From Rhodospirillaceae bacterium (GTDB lineage Bacteria > Pseudomonadota > Alphaproteobacteria > GCA-2731375), in NCBI GenBank assembly GCA_018660265.1, contig JABJKS010000051.1:124001-188000 (forward strand): 64,000 bases of DNA, given 5' to 3'. Under the pieces are notes generated by a model that was given only the letters and a program-made list of their open reading frames with translations, ran no database searches and was not told where the DNA came from. Below are positions 1 to 9,581 of this stretch, in pieces (position 1 is the stretch's first letter; each line of letters starts with the position of its first letter). Made by a program: the position numbers and the translations under genes.

Positions 1-382
1 AACTGGCGACCAACTGACAGCCCGCGGCAGAGGCGACACCGTGAACCTTGGCAATGACGGGTTTGGGAGAATGCACGACGGACAGCATAAGTTGGCTGCA
101 TTGCGCCATCAGCGCGCGCCGTGCCTCGACCGTTTCAAACGAGGTTACTTCGCGCAGGTCATGGCCGGCGCAAAATCCCCGTCCGGCACCTTCGATGATC
201 ACCACGCGTACGGCTTCATCTTTTGCGATGGTATCGAGTTCGTCCTGCAGAGCGGTCATCAAATGGCTGGAAAGCGCGTTGAAGGCCTTTGGTCGGTTCA
301 AGGTCAGATGTGCGATGCCGTTGCCGCGGTCTTGCCGCAGCAATAGGGCATCATCTTGTTCATCCACCGACATTTCAGTCAT
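1..382 (-). CDS. Enoyl-CoA hydratase/isomerase family protein, C-terminus off the left edge
   Basis: This is the N-terminal 127 residues of a crotonase-fold enzyme read on the minus strand; the rest lies beyond the window. It starts MTEMSVDEQDD and carries the family marks HLTLNRPKAFNALS near residues 26-39, GAGRGFCAGHDL near 65-76 (first oxyanion-hole segment) and KVHGVASAAGCQLVAS at the cut end (second oxyanion-hole region). These enzymes hydrate or isomerise acyl-CoA thioesters in fatty-acid or aromatic-acid degradation; the exact substrate cannot be read here. A second ATG three codons further in (MSVDEQ) is an alternative start. The next gene on the same strand, a luciferase-like monooxygenase, ends 56 bases upstream, so the two may be cotranscribed. 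Confidence 0.9.
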   Translation of the reverse strand, partial: MTEMSVDEQDDALLLRQDRGNGIAHLTLNRPKAFNALSSHLMTALQDELDTIAKDEAVRVVIIEGAGRGFCAGHDLREVTSFETVEARRALMAQCSQLMLSVVHSPKPVIAKVHGVASAAGCQLVAS

Positions 383-438
383 CTTAACCAGGTTCCTTAA
401 ACGATATCTCGGCTTTTATAGCCGACTTGCCGAGAATT

Positions 439-1422
439 TCAGATCAAATTTCCAATACGCTCGATATTGGCCAATGCCTCGCCCTGGTCAAGGCCGGGCC
501 ATTGCATGCGCATCAGAAAATGATCGCTGCCCGTAGCTTCGGCGCATTGCTGCAATTGATCGCGGACTTGGTAGATATCGCCGATCAGAAAATGTGCTGC
601 GATAAATTCATCAAAGGCGGTTTCGAAGTCGCCAGCGCTTGCGCCTTCTTGGCCCCAGGCGGCATAGGTCGAATATTTTGCCAATAGCGGCCCACGGGAA
701 ACTTCCCGGGCGTGGGCTGCATCGCGGCCAATGAAACATTCCCGCACGATGGGACATTTTGCGTCGTCGGCCAAGCCGTGGGCCCGGCGTTCGTTGCGGA
801 ATATCTCGACGTATTCGGCCAGCTGGTCAAACGGCATGGTGGGTGCCGCCAGCCAGGCATCGGCCAGACGCGCTGCGCGCCGGACAGCTGCCTCCACATC
901 GCCGCCCAGCCAGATCGGCGGGCGGGGTTGTTGTTTCGGGCGCACCCCGGGGCGGGCATTGTCCAACTGAAAATAGCGCCCTTGGTGATTGACGACCTCT
1001 TCGGTCCACAGGCGTTTGATGATCTCCAGGCCCTCGTTCATGCGCCCGACCCGGTTCTTGATGGAAACTCCCATGGCCTGAAACTCTTCTTCCCGATAAC
1101 CCAGGCCCGCAGCCAAAACGTAATTGCCGTTGGACAGCCAATCTATCGTGGCACCTTCTTCCGCCGCCAGGACCGGGTTCATCATGGACAACAACAACAC
1201 GCCCGGACCAATTTGCATCCCCGCAGCATCTTCCACCAATTGCCCCATAAGCGGCATGGTCTGAAACATACCCATGGGCCCGCTTAACAAATGCTGTCCC
1301 AACAACAAAGAGCAAAAGCCATTGTCGCGCGCCGTCCGAACCTGTTGGCGTAGATCAGCCAGGACCTGGCCCGGATCATCCTGGGCGCTCCACTGCGATG
1401 CGGTAAACATGCCAATGCGCAT
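439..1422 (-). CDS. LLM-class (luciferase-like) flavin-dependent monooxygenase, 327 aa
   Basis: The protein has the bacterial-luciferase TIM-barrel signature: an N-terminal strand MRIGMFTASQW, a middle segment LAAGLGYREEEFQAMG typical of the family (about residues 104-119), and PPIWLGGDVEAAVRRAARLADAW (about 168-190, quoted in parts: PPIWLGGD, RAARLADAW). LLM enzymes use reduced FMN or F420 to oxidise varied organic compounds; the substrate is not predictable from sequence alone. It lies upstream of the enoyl-CoA hydratase on the same strand and is divergent from the carboxymuconolactone-decarboxylase-like gene, with a 118-base shared control region. A related enzyme occurs at 21294-22352. 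Confidence 0.88.
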   Translation of the reverse strand: MRIGMFTASQWSAQDDPGQVLADLRQQVRTARDNGFCSLLLGQHLLSGPMGMFQTMPLMGQLVEDAAGMQIGPGVLLLSMMNPVLAAEEGATIDWLSNGNYVLAAGLGYREEEFQAMGVSIKNRVGRMNEGLEIIKRLWTEEVVNHQGRYFQLDNARPGVRPKQQPRPPIWLGGDVEAAVRRAARLADAWLAAPTMPFDQLAEYVEIFRNERRAHGLADDAKCPIVRECFIGRDAAHAREVSRGPLLAKYSTYAAWGQEGASAGDFETAFDEFIAAHFLIGDIYQVRDQLQQCAEATGSDHFLMRMQWPGLDQGEALANIERIGNLI

Positions 1423-1540
1423 TTCGCTCTTCCTCCAATTTCGAACATTACGATGATTATTGTTGCAACCTTAAAGCAGTCGGCGATTATGTGGCCAATC
1501 TTTAAAAATTTACCCACAATTTAGAATCTGGAGGAAGCCC

Positions 1541-2101
1541 ATGCCCCGCATACCCTATGCCAACCCGACCGACGCCAGCCTCGAACCCGATGCTGCGGCC
1601 CTGTTGCCCAAGATGCAGCCTTTAAACGTATTTAAAATCCTGGCCCACAGTGGCAAGGCCTTTGGTGCCTATACCCGTCTTGCCTCGGCGTTGCTGTATA
1701 AAAGCAAGATCGATCCGATATTGCGGGAAATGGCAATTGTGCGGGCCGGCATTATTTGCGGCTCCGGCTATGAAGTGTTTCAGCACGAACATATCAGCCG
1801 TGCGGTTGGCATGTCGGAGGAAAAAGTTCAGGCCCTGAAGGTCGGTGCCGACGACCCGGTATTCAATGAGACAGAGAAAGTTGTCCTGCGTTTAACGGAC
1901 GAAGTGGTCAAAAATACCAAGGCTTCTGACGAGACGTTTAACGCCGCCGCGGCGATTTTCGATCACCAGGAATTGGTGGAATTGATCATGTGCATCGGCT
2001 TTTATGTGATGACGTCTGCATTGTTGGAGAATTTCGAGGTTGAGATCGAGCCGGCGGAGTTGCATAAGAGCATCAATATGGGCATCAAAGGCGGCGGTTA
2101 G
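1541..2101 (+). CDS. Carboxymuconolactone decarboxylase / AhpD-like family protein, 186 aa
   Basis: The all-helical CMD core is recognisable from LREMAIVRAGIICGSGYE at about residues 60-77 followed by QHEHI. A lone Cys precedes a YEVFQHE block, so it matches the carboxymuconolactone-decarboxylase subfamily (YE-x-x-x-H) rather than AhpD with its CxxC pair. The start is well supported by a strong ribosome site (ctggaggaagcccATG). Family members act in protocatechuate-type ring-cleavage pathways or as peroxidase-related proteins; the substrate is unknown. The gene is monocistronic between a divergent LLM monooxygenase and tRNA-Leu. Confidence 0.85.
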   Translation: MPRIPYANPTDASLEPDAAALLPKMQPLNVFKILAHSGKAFGAYTRLASALLYKSKIDPILREMAIVRAGIICGSGYEVFQHEHISRAVGMSEEKVQALKVGADDPVFNETEKVVLRLTDEVVKNTKASDETFNAAAAIFDHQELVELIMCIGFYVMTSALLENFEVEIEPAELHKSINMGIKGGG

Positions 2102-2141
2102 CCCCTGAAAACCGAAGCTCAAAAAAGCCCCGAATGCGGCC

Positions 2142-2170
2142 TTCGCAGGAAGATTCTTCTGTGCTATAGA
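2142..2170 (+). promoter_or_regulatory. Probable sigma-70 promoter of tRNA-Leu
   Basis: TTCGCA (2142-2147), a 17-base spacer and TATAGA (2165-2170) resemble a sigma-70 promoter and would start transcription about 35 bases before the mature tRNA. The -35 matches consensus at four of six positions. This is pattern matching only. Confidence 0.45.
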
Positions 2171-2211
2171 GTGCCGCCCCCGCAGTGCAGGGGTGGTGTT
2201 TTTCGTCGATT

Positions 2212-2298
2212 GCGGGCGTGGCGGAACTGGTAGACGCGCCAGGTTTAGGTCCTGGTGACTTAACAGTCGTGGGGGTTCGAGTCCCTTCGCCCGCACCA
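2212..2298 (+). tRNA. tRNA-Leu, anticodon UAG, CCA encoded
   Basis: The acceptor arms gcgggcg (2212-2218) and cgcccgc (2288-2294) pair perfectly and are followed by A and an encoded CCA (2296-2298). The anticodon stem ccagg/cctgg closes the loop tttaggt with anticodon TAG at 2246-2248, which reads CUN leucine codons. A T-arm ggttcgagtcc and a long variable arm (tgacttaacagtcgt), as in class II tRNAs, are present. It lies just before tig. Confidence 0.97.
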
Positions 2299-2431
2299 AA
2301 TTTCGTCCAGCCGGTGGCCTGTTGTGGGCTAACTGGCTGGACTTTGACTTAGATTTTTAGACTGGCCAATAAGGTCGATATCGTCAAACAGGGCCATACC
2401 AGGCCACTGACAGAATGAAGCGGAAAAATTG

Positions 2432-3841
2432 ATGCAGGTTAGCGAAACCCTGTCCGAGGGCCTGAAGCGCGGATATAAAGTAGTGGTGGAAGCCGCTGAT
2501 ATGGAGGCCAAGGTCACTGACCGGCTGACGGAGATGGCGAAAGAAGCGCAAATGCCGGGTTTTCGCCCGGGCAAGGTGCCTTTGACAATTCTGCGCCGCA
2601 CCTATGGCCGTCAACTTTTGGGTGAAGTTTTGGAACAGGCGGTCAACGAGGCCACCACTGAGACTTTGGAAAAGAACGAGCTGAAACCGGCGATGCAGCC
2701 GAAGATTGAGGTTGTTTCTTTCGACGAAGGTAAGGATCTGGAATACACCATCGAGGTCGAGGTGATGCCCGAATTCGAACCCATGGATTTCTCGACATTG
2801 TCGTTGGAACGGGTTGTCGCGGAAATCTCGGACGAGGAAGTGGACAAGCAGGTCGAGAGCTTCGCCCAGCAGTTCAAGGAGTTCGAGGACGCTGAAGAGG
2901 GCCATGTGGCCGAGAACGGCGATACGGTGGTGATCGATTTCAAGGGCAGCGTCGATGGCGAACTGTTCGATGGCGGTACGGCTGAGGGGCATAGCCTGGA
3001 ACTTGGTTCCAACAGCTTTATTCCCGGCTTTGAAGAACAATTGGTGGGTGCCAAAAAAGGTGAAGAAAAAACCGTCACCGTAAATTTCCCCGACGAATAC
3101 CAGGCCGAACATCTGGCGGGCAAGGCGGCGGAATTTGCCTGCACCGTAAATGAGGTAAAGACCGCATTACCGGTTGTCATCGATGATGCCATGGCGGAAA
3201 AACTTGGTTTGGAAAATCTTGCCGCCCTGAAAGATGCCATGCGGGAGCAGAGCAGCAAGGAATTTTCGGATATTTCTCGCACCAAGATGAAACGGCAATT
3301 GCTGGATGCCTTGGCGGACAATCATGATTTCGAAGTGCCCGAGGGTTTGGTCGAGGGTGAGTTCGAACAGATTTGGAATCAGGTGGAAGAAGACCTGAAG
3401 AAGCAGGAAAAAACCATCGCGGATCTGGATAAACCCGAAGACGAGGCAAGGGCCGAATATCGCGGCATTGCCGAACGTCGTGTTCGCCTGGGTCTGTTGC
3501 TGTCGGAAGTTGGCAATCGCAACAACCTCGCGGTCAACCAGGATGAAGTAAACCGCGCCATGGCGGAGCAGGCCCAACGCTTCCCCGGCCAGGAACAACA
3601 AATATTTGAGTTCTATCAATCGAACCCGGAGATGCGGGCCCAGTTGGAAGCCCCGATCATGGAAGACAAGGTGGTCGATTTCATAGTGGAGATGGCCCAG
3701 GTCAGCGAAAGCAAGGTCAGCATTGAAGAGCTTATGGCCTCGCTCCAGGAAGATGACGATGATGAGGCAGGCGCCAATGACGCCGATGCTGACGCAGGTG
3801 CTGAAGCGGGCATGGATAGCGGCAAGGCAGACGATAAGTAG
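2432..3841 (+). CDS. tig: Trigger factor, ribosome-associated chaperone and prolyl isomerase, 469 aa
   Basis: Trigger factor binds the ribosome exit tunnel and helps nascent chains fold. The ribosome-binding signature GFRPGKVP is at residues 43-50. An FKBP-like prolyl-isomerase domain spans about 155-245 (NGDTVVIDFKGSVDG, FIPGFEEQLVGAKKGE). The helical C-terminal arms follow, and the protein ends in a very acidic, Asp/Ala-rich tail of about 40 residues. I chose the ATG at 2432 over the TTG directly before it. The length is somewhat above the usual 430-450, because of the acidic tail. It is the first gene of the tig-clpP-clpX-lon block, with clpP 75 bases downstream. Confidence 0.97.
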   Translation: MQVSETLSEGLKRGYKVVVEAADMEAKVTDRLTEMAKEAQMPGFRPGKVPLTILRRTYGRQLLGEVLEQAVNEATTETLEKNELKPAMQPKIEVVSFDEGKDLEYTIEVEVMPEFEPMDFSTLSLERVVAEISDEEVDKQVESFAQQFKEFEDAEEGHVAENGDTVVIDFKGSVDGELFDGGTAEGHSLELGSNSFIPGFEEQLVGAKKGEEKTVTVNFPDEYQAEHLAGKAAEFACTVNEVKTALPVVIDDAMAEKLGLENLAALKDAMREQSSKEFSDISRTKMKRQLLDALADNHDFEVPEGLVEGEFEQIWNQVEEDLKKQEKTIADLDKPEDEARAEYRGIAERRVRLGLLLSEVGNRNNLAVNQDEVNRAMAEQAQRFPGQEQQIFEFYQSNPEMRAQLEAPIMEDKVVDFIVEMAQVSESKVSIEELMASLQEDDDDEAGANDADADAGAEAGMDSGKADDK

Positions 3842-3916
3842 CCAATGCCCCAATATTCGTTAATCTTTTTCGGTCATACCTTTAGGCAAATTCGGCAAGT
3901 AAGGCGGTAGAAACCA

Positions 3917-4588
3917 ATGAGCGATGAAAACGACATCTATATGAATACCCTGGTGCCCATGGTGGTTGAACAGACCAACCGGGGCGAACGCTCCTATGAC
4001 ATTTATTCCCGTTTGCTGAAGGAGCGGATTATTTTTGTGGTCGGTCCGGTGCATGACACCATGGCCAGTCTAATCACAGCGCAATTGCTGTTTTTGGAGG
4101 CGGAGAACCCCAAAAAAGACATCTTCATGTACATCAATTCTCCTGGTGGCGTGGTGACGTCGGGTTTGGCGATTTATGACACCATGGGTTACATCCGCCC
4201 CGATGTCTCAACCCTGTGCACAGGGCAGGCGGCATCAATGGGGTCGTTGCTGTTGACTGCGGGTGCCGAAGGCAAGCGCTACAGCCTGCCGAATTCCCGC
4301 ATAATGGTGCATCAACCCTCGGGCGGATTTCAGGGCCAGGCCACGGATATTGAAATTCAAGCGCGCGAGATCATTGAACTTCGCGCCCGGTTAAACCAAA
4401 TCTATGTGGAACATACGGGCCAAAAACTGGACGTGATCGAAAAGGCTATGGATCGCGATACGTTTTTGACCGCTGAAAAGGCCAAGGATTTTGGTCTGAT
4501 CGACGAAGTGGTGCAAAAACGAATTGTTAGCGAAGATGAGAGCGACGGCGGTGGAGAGAAAAGCGATACGGGCGATAAAAAGGACTAG
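3917..4588 (+). CDS. clpP: ATP-dependent Clp protease proteolytic subunit, 223 aa
   Basis: ClpP forms the double-heptamer peptidase chamber that degrades substrates fed by ClpX or ClpA. The serine-protease triad is visible: Ser107 in GQAASMGS, His132 in MVHQPSGG and Asp181 in DRDTFLTA. The oxyanion-loop segment YINSPGG lies at 72-78. A hydrophilic tail of about 20 residues ([17 protein letters not shown]) extends past the core. It follows tig and precedes clpX, the usual alphaproteobacterial order. Confidence 0.98.
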   Translation: MSDENDIYMNTLVPMVVEQTNRGERSYDIYSRLLKERIIFVVGPVHDTMASLITAQLLFLEAENPKKDIFMYINSPGGVVTSGLAIYDTMGYIRPDVSTLCTGQAASMGSLLLTAGAEGKRYSLPNSRIMVHQPSGGFQGQATDIEIQAREIIELRARLNQIYVEHTGQKLDVIEKAMDRDTFLTAEKAKDFGLIDEVVQKRIVSEDESDGGGEKSDTGDKKD

Positions 4589-4877
4589 GCGGGCTTGTGC
4601 CAATATTTAGCGCGGATCGGTCCTGCTTTAACGAATTATTGATCGCCAGAACGTTATATATGGTCCTATATGGTGATATGTCTTGAATCGATTAGGCATA
4701 TGAGTGGCGTCCAGGGTTGTGATCGCAACCTGTATAAGGTTCCATTGACCCATTCCCGGGTCTCTGATACTGCGTTATTGGGTAGATTCACTGACTACCT
4801 TGGATGAAACCAGATTTTAACGCCGCCGGGTTGGCATAATTCTCCGGTCCGTTCGGCAAAGTTGAGCAGGGGTTAAG

Positions 4878-6143
4878 ATGACGAAGCTTAGCGGCGGCGA
4901 TTCAAAAAACACGCTGTATTGTTCCTTCTGCGGCAAGAGCCAGCACGAAGTACGTAAGCTCATTGCTGGCCCCACCGTATTCATCTGCGATGAATGCGTT
5001 GAACTATGCATGGATATTATTCGTGAAGAGAATAAATCCACCTTGGTTAAGGCCGACGATGGGGTGCCGACACCGCAGGAAATCTGCGATGTCCTTGATG
5101 ATTATGTAATTGGGCAGGGGCACGCGAAAAAGGTCCTCTCCGTCGCGGTGCATAACCATTACAAGCGCCTTAATCACGGTACCAAAAGTACCGATGTCGA
5201 AATTGCAAAATCCAATATTCTGCTGGCCGGCCCGACCGGTTGCGGCAAAACACTGTTGGCCCAGACATTGGCGCGGATCATTGATGTCCCCTTCACCATG
5301 GCGGATGCCACCACCTTGACCGAGGCCGGTTATGTGGGTGAAGACGTTGAGAACATTATTTTGAAATTGCTGCAGGCAGCCGATTACAATGTGGAACGGG
5401 CCCAACGCGGCATCGTCTATATTGATGAGGTCGATAAGATCAGCCGCAAATCCGATAATCCCTCGATTACCCGTGATGTCTCGGGCGAAGGTGTGCAGCA
5501 GGCCCTGTTGAAGATCATGGAAGGCACGGTCGCCTCCGTCCCGCCGCAAGGGGGGCGCAAACATCCGCAACAGGAATTCCTGCAAGTCGATACGACCAAT
5601 ATCCTGTTCATCTGTGGCGGTGCCTTTGCAGGCCTTGAGAAGCTGATTGCCAATCGTGGTATGGGTACTTCAATTGGGTTTGGTGCCGATGTGCGTGACC
5701 CCGATGACCGGATGACCGGCGAGATCCTGCGTGGGGTGGAGCCGGAGGATCTGTTGAAATTCGGCTTGATCCCTGAATTCGTCGGTCGCCTGCCGGTGGT
5801 TGCGACCCTGGAAGACCTCGATGAAGAAGCCTTGGTGCGCATCCTGACAGAGCCGAAGAACGCTTTGGTCAAGCAATACCAGCGTCTGTTCGATATGGAA
5901 GATACCAAGCTGGCATTTTCCGAGGATGCACTACATGCCATTGCCCGCAAGGCCATTGCCCGGAAAACCGGTGCCCGTGGCCTGCGTTCTATAATGGAGA
6001 TGATTTTGCTCGATACCATGTACGAGCTGCCATCTGAAGAGGGGGCGGAAGAAGTGGTCATCAATGGCGAAGTGGTCGAAGGCCGGGCGCAACCCCTCTA
6101 TATTTATGCCGAGCGTCAAGAGGACGTCGGGACAGGGGCTTAG
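4878..6143 (+). CDS. clpX: Clp protease ATP-binding specificity subunit, 421 aa
   Basis: ClpX is the AAA+ unfoldase that recognises substrates and threads them into ClpP. The N-terminal C4 zinc finger is intact (Cys15, Cys18, Cys37, Cys40). Walker A GPTGCGKT is at 118-125, the pore loop GYVG at 151-154, and Walker B ends in Asp183-Glu184 (VYIDEVDK). The [20 protein letters not shown] block typical of ClpX follows. The gene is 289 bases after clpP. That gap holds a doubled TATATGGT (4657-4664 and 4667-4674) and probably clpX's own promoter, but I could not place one with confidence. Confidence 0.98.
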   Translation: MTKLSGGDSKNTLYCSFCGKSQHEVRKLIAGPTVFICDECVELCMDIIREENKSTLVKADDGVPTPQEICDVLDDYVIGQGHAKKVLSVAVHNHYKRLNHGTKSTDVEIAKSNILLAGPTGCGKTLLAQTLARIIDVPFTMADATTLTEAGYVGEDVENIILKLLQAADYNVERAQRGIVYIDEVDKISRKSDNPSITRDVSGEGVQQALLKIMEGTVASVPPQGGRKHPQQEFLQVDTTNILFICGGAFAGLEKLIANRGMGTSIGFGADVRDPDDRMTGEILRGVEPEDLLKFGLIPEFVGRLPVVATLEDLDEEALVRILTEPKNALVKQYQRLFDMEDTKLAFSEDALHAIARKAIARKTGARGLRSIMEMILLDTMYELPSEEGAEEVVINGEVVEGRAQPLYIYAERQEDVGTGA

Positions 6144-6152
6144 AGTAATTGC

Positions 6153-6180
6153 AGGGCCCGTTAATTCAGTACCGGGCCTT
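6153..6180 (+). terminator. Weak hairpin after clpX, possible terminator
   Basis: GGCCCG (6155-6160) pairs with CGGGCC (6173-6178), with two further weaker pairs and a 12-base loop. Only a short T-run (gatcttt) follows, so termination would be weak or partial. Confidence 0.4.
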
Positions 6181-6371
6181 GATCTTTAGGTAACCAACCG
6201 CCATCTCTAGTTCAGCCGGAATTAACTATGATACGACCATTGCTGCAAAGGCACTATTTGGCCCCCTAAGGATAGGTCCTCAGGGGATGGCCATTTAGGT
6301 ACGTGTCAGGGAATGCCGGCTTTCACAAGACAGCCCAATTATGGACGGGCGTACAAGTACAAGGTTTAGGC

Positions 6372-8777
6372 ATGAACGATTTTTCCAAGATTTCCACCTA
6401 CCCGGTTTTACCGCTGCGCGACATTGTGGTTTTCCCGCACATGATTGTGCCGCTGTTCGTCGGTCGGGAAAAATCCGTCCGGGCCCTCGAAGATGTCATG
6501 CGTGATGACAAGCAAATTCTTTTGGTGACACAGAAGAATGCCGCCCAGGACGACCCTTCGGCAGAGGATATCTATCAAGTCGGGACGGTTGCATCCGTTC
6601 TGCAGCTGTTGAAATTGCCCGATGGTACAGTGAAAGTCCTGGTCGAGGGCGGTGCGCGGGCAAAGATCGCGGCCTATACCCAGAACGAGGATTTCTTCGA
6701 AGCTCACGGCGAATTGCTGGATGAAAGCGGTGACGATGGTGAGGATGTCGAGGCATTGGCGCGGACGGTGACGTCGCAATTCGAACAATACGTCAAATTG
6801 AACCGGAAAATCCCGCCGGAAGTTTTGGTCTCGGTCAATCAGATCGACGAATCATCAAAGCTTGCGGATACGGTCGCCTCCCACCTCGCCCTGAAAATTC
6901 CTGAAAAGCAGGATCTGCTGGAAATCTCGTCCGTGCAGGAGCGGTTGGAGCGGGTCTATTCCCTGATGGAAGCCGAAATCGGCGTCATGCAGGTGGAACG
7001 TAAAATCCGCAGCCGGGTCAAACGGCAAATGGAAAAGACCCAGCGAGAATATTATCTCAACGAACAGATGAAGGCGATCCAGAAGGAACTGGGTGAGACC
7101 GAGGACGGCAAGGACGAGCTGCAGGAACTTGAAGATAAAATCAAGGAAACCAAGCTCTCCAAGGAGGCCCGGGAAAAGGCCACGGCGGAGATGAAAAAGC
7201 TGCGCAACATGTCGCCTATGTCGGCGGAAGCCACCGTGGTGCGGAATTATCTTGATTGGATGTTGTCGATCCCATGGAAGAAGCGCTCCAGGATTTCCAA
7301 GGACCTGGACCGGGCGCAGGCCATTCTGGACGAAGACCATTATGGTCTGGAAAAGGTCAAAGAACGTATTCTGGAATATCTCGCTGTTCAACAACGGACG
7401 AATAAGGTTCGTGGTGCCATCCTGTGCCTCGTTGGCCCACCCGGCGTCGGTAAGACATCTTTGGGTAAATCCATCGGTCGGGCGACGGGTCGTGAATTTG
7501 TGCGTATGTCGCTGGGCGGGGTTCGTGACGAGGCTGAAATTCGCGGCCATCGTAGAACCTATATTGGTTCCATGCCGGGCAAGATCATCCAGGGCATGAA
7601 AAAGGCCAAGCGCAGCAATCCGCTCTATCTTTTGGACGAGATCGATAAAATGGGCGCGGATTTCCGTGGCGATCCGGCATCCGCGCTGTTGGAAGTCTTG
7701 GATCCGGAACAGAATAATTCATTCAATGACCACTATTTGGAGGTCGACTACGATCTTTCCGATGTGATGTTCGTGACCACGGCCAACACCCTGCGCCTGC
7801 CGCAGCCTTTGCTGGACCGCATGGAAGTGATCCGTATTTCGGGCTACACGGAAGATGAAAAGGTCGAAATCGCTCGTCGTCACCTGATCGACAAGGTTGT
7901 GAAGGAAGCGGGCCTTAAAAAGGACGAATGGTCTCTTTCCGATGGTGCCCTGCGTGATCTGATCCGCTACTACACGCGCGAAGCCGGTGTCCGTAATTTG
8001 GAGCGGGAGCTATCGAGTCTGGCCCGTAAGGCGGTCCGCGATATCGTTCAGAAAAAATCCGTAAACGTGAAGCTTGATGTGCGCAATCTCGGCAAATATG
8101 CCGGCATTCGCCGCTTCCGTTACGGTGAGATTGAGGCTGAGGATATGATCGGTGTTGTCACCGGTCTGGCTTGGACTGAAGTTGGTGGCGAATTGTTGAC
8201 CATTGAAAGCCTGGTTCTGCCGGGCAAGGGCAACATGAAGTACACTGGTAAGCTGGGCGATGTGATGCAGGAATCAATTCAGGCTGCGGCCTCGTACGTG
8301 CGCGCCAGGGCTTTGGATTTTGGCATCAAACCGACGGTATTTGAAAAACGCGACATTCATGTTCATGTACCCGAAGGTGCTACACCAAAAGACGGCCCCT
8401 CTGCCGGTGTCGCCATGTGTGTTTCCATTATCTCCACGCTGACGCGGATCCCTATCCGCCGCGATATTGCCATGACAGGCGAGATCACCTTGCGCGGTCG
8501 CGTATTGCCGATTGGCGGCCTGAAGGAAAAGCTCCTCGCGGCCTCACGCGGCGGTATCAAGACAGTTCTAATCCCCAAGGATAATGAAAAAGACCTCGCT
8601 GACATTCCGGAGAATGTGAAAAAGGAACTGGAAGTTATCCCCGTCACCAGTATTGATCAGGTAATCGAACATGCGCTGGTAACCCGCCCCACGTCTATCG
8701 AATGGCCGGCGGATGAGGACGAGGATGAAATCAAGGTTTCGGAAAGCAAAGACAGCAAAAGCGTCGTGACCCATTAG
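6372..8777 (+). CDS. lon: ATP-dependent protease Lon (LonA), 801 aa
   Basis: Lon degrades misfolded and regulatory proteins. The N-terminal substrate domain begins [16 protein letters not shown] coiled-coil region lies around 190-290. Walker A GPPGVGKT is at 355-362 and Walker B is YLLDEIDK (419-426). The protease dyad is Ser677 (PKDGPSAGV) and Lys720 (GGLKEK), two less than the E. coli numbering. I start at ATG 6372 ([17 protein letters not shown]); an upstream in-frame GTG at 6303 would add 23 residues with no family similarity. It follows clpX in the quality-control block. Confidence 0.97.
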   Translation: MNDFSKISTYPVLPLRDIVVFPHMIVPLFVGREKSVRALEDVMRDDKQILLVTQKNAAQDDPSAEDIYQVGTVASVLQLLKLPDGTVKVLVEGGARAKIAAYTQNEDFFEAHGELLDESGDDGEDVEALARTVTSQFEQYVKLNRKIPPEVLVSVNQIDESSKLADTVASHLALKIPEKQDLLEISSVQERLERVYSLMEAEIGVMQVERKIRSRVKRQMEKTQREYYLNEQMKAIQKELGETEDGKDELQELEDKIKETKLSKEAREKATAEMKKLRNMSPMSAEATVVRNYLDWMLSIPWKKRSRISKDLDRAQAILDEDHYGLEKVKERILEYLAVQQRTNKVRGAILCLVGPPGVGKTSLGKSIGRATGREFVRMSLGGVRDEAEIRGHRRTYIGSMPGKIIQGMKKAKRSNPLYLLDEIDKMGADFRGDPASALLEVLDPEQNNSFNDHYLEVDYDLSDVMFVTTANTLRLPQPLLDRMEVIRISGYTEDEKVEIARRHLIDKVVKEAGLKKDEWSLSDGALRDLIRYYTREAGVRNLERELSSLARKAVRDIVQKKSVNVKLDVRNLGKYAGIRRFRYGEIEAEDMIGVVTGLAWTEVGGELLTIESLVLPGKGNMKYTGKLGDVMQESIQAAASYVRARALDFGIKPTVFEKRDIHVHVPEGATPKDGPSAGVAMCVSIISTLTRIPIRRDIAMTGEITLRGRVLPIGGLKEKLLAASRGGIKTVLIPKDNEKDLADIPENVKKELEVIPVTSIDQVIEHALVTRPTSIEWPADEDEDEIKVSESKDSKSVVTH

Positions 8778-8780
8778 AAC

Positions 8781-8813
8781 ATTTTCCTCTCGCGTAGACG
8801 CGGGGCGGAAAAT
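8781..8813 (+). other. Hairpin directly after lon
   Basis: ATTTTCC (8781-8787) pairs with GGAAAAT (8807-8813), with an inner CGCG/CGCG stem (8791-8794 and 8799-8802) around the loop TAGA. There is no T-run, so it looks more like an mRNA 3'-end stabiliser than an intrinsic terminator. Confidence 0.4.
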
Positions 8814-8815
8814 AT

Positions 8816-8998
8816 CTACCGAGGCGACGGTTTAAATTGACTTAGCGGGCTCTGTGATTTTCTACGAATCATAGAGTCCGCATACTTTTTAGCTGATTTG
8901 GCTGTCAGATCGGCAGGGATGGGACCAAGGTGCTGCTGCAACCAATGCGCATTGGCTGTCGTCGTAACACTATTTCCACGGTATTGCCTGATAATCAC
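8816..8998 (-). pseudogene. Possible remnant of a site-specific integrase in the lon-hupB gap
   Basis: A 60-codon minus-strand frame contains HWLQQHLGPIPADLT followed by KSAKKYADSMIRR. This resembles the core-binding part of tyrosine recombinases, where a helix with a HLG/LG..P..LT pattern precedes a Y..RR helix. There is no catalytic domain, no clear ribosome site, and the frame overlaps the 8845-8890 hairpin. It may be a scrap of an old integrated element, or chance similarity. I could not confirm it. Confidence 0.25.
8845..8890 (+). terminator. Long stem-loop with T-run downstream of lon
   Basis: A 15-bp stem (8845-8859 with 8867-8881, two G-U pairs, 7-base loop) is followed after three bases by cttttt. 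It could terminate lon transcription or be the end of a small RNA. The stem is unusually long and regular for this window. Confidence 0.5.
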
Positions 8999-9077
8999 CT
9001 GATAATTGGCTCAATTCCTCAAACTCCAAGTCAGCTATAGGTGATGGGGGTCACAAAAATTGCGAAAATCCGTATTT

Positions 9078-9105
9078 AAACCGACCCAAATCGGTTTTTC
9101 CTTTT
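9078..9105 (+). terminator. Intrinsic terminator upstream of hupB
   Basis: AAACCGA (9078-9084), loop cccaaa and TCGGTTT (9091-9097) are followed by ttccttttg. It lies just before the hupB -35 box, so it would isolate hupB from upstream transcription. Confidence 0.55.
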
Positions 9106-9132
9106 GACCACCGGTTCCTGCGCGCTTACACT
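9104..9132 (+). promoter_or_regulatory. Probable sigma-70 promoter of hupB
   Basis: TTGACC (9104-9109), an exact 17-base spacer and TACACT (9127-9132) form a good sigma-70-type promoter about 75 bases before the hupB start. The -35 matches consensus at five of six positions. Confidence 0.6.
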
Positions 9133-9206
9133 TCTTGGACCTTAACAGGTCAATCAACGCAACAACGAAGAATATCCCAGATATAAACGGATAATAGGGG
9201 GCGCAC

Positions 9207-9479
9207 GTGAATAAGAATGATCTAATCGCCGCCGTCGCAGCATCCGCCGGCCTTTCAAAAGCCGACGCAACGCAAGCGGTGGAAGGCGTCTTTGATACAA
9301 TCAGCGGCACACTAAGCGGTGGTGGTGAAGTTCGCCTTGTTGGTTTCGGCACGTTCAGTGTGTCGACACGCAAGGCCAGCACTGGTCGCAACCCACGGAC
9401 CGGTGAATCAATTCAAATCCCAGAGACGAAGCAGCCGAAATTTAAGGCTGGTAAAGGTCTTAAGGATGCCGTCAACTAA
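9207..9479 (+). CDS. hupB: DNA-binding protein HU, 90 aa
   Basis: HU is a small histone-like dimer that bends and compacts DNA. The whole HU/IHF fold is present: helices MNKNDLIAAVAASAGLSKAD, the core VRLVGFGTFSV, the DNA-binding arm GRNPRTGESIQIPE, and the tail KFKAGKGLKDAVN. The start is GTG at 9207, preceded by a strong ribosome site (aggggg). The arm lacks IHF-specific features, so HU is preferred. It sits downstream of lon, a common order in proteobacteria, with its own promoter and terminators on both sides. Confidence 0.97.
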   Translation: MNKNDLIAAVAASAGLSKADATQAVEGVFDTISGTLSGGGEVRLVGFGTFSVSTRKASTGRNPRTGESIQIPETKQPKFKAGKGLKDAVN

Positions 9480-9549
9480 TCGCCGATAACGCGTTCTTGG
9501 TCGACGAACTGCAGGTTTGCAGTAAGAAAATTGAAGTTCTAAAAGAAAT

Positions 9550-9580
9550 GCCGGTCGTTTTGCGATCGGTATTTTTTTGT
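9550..9580 (+). terminator. Intrinsic terminator of hupB, probably bidirectional
   Basis: ccggtcg (9551-9557) pairs with cgatcgg (9563-9569, one G-U), followed by tattttttt. On the opposite strand the same hairpin is followed by atttctttt, so it can also serve the convergent acetyltransferase gene that stops at 9582. Confidence 0.8.
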
Positions 9581-9581
9581 C

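Noticed and set aside
4682-4704. Heat-shock (RpoH) promoter before clpX
   Set aside because: A CTTGAA is present, but no matching -10 lies at a 17-18 base spacing.
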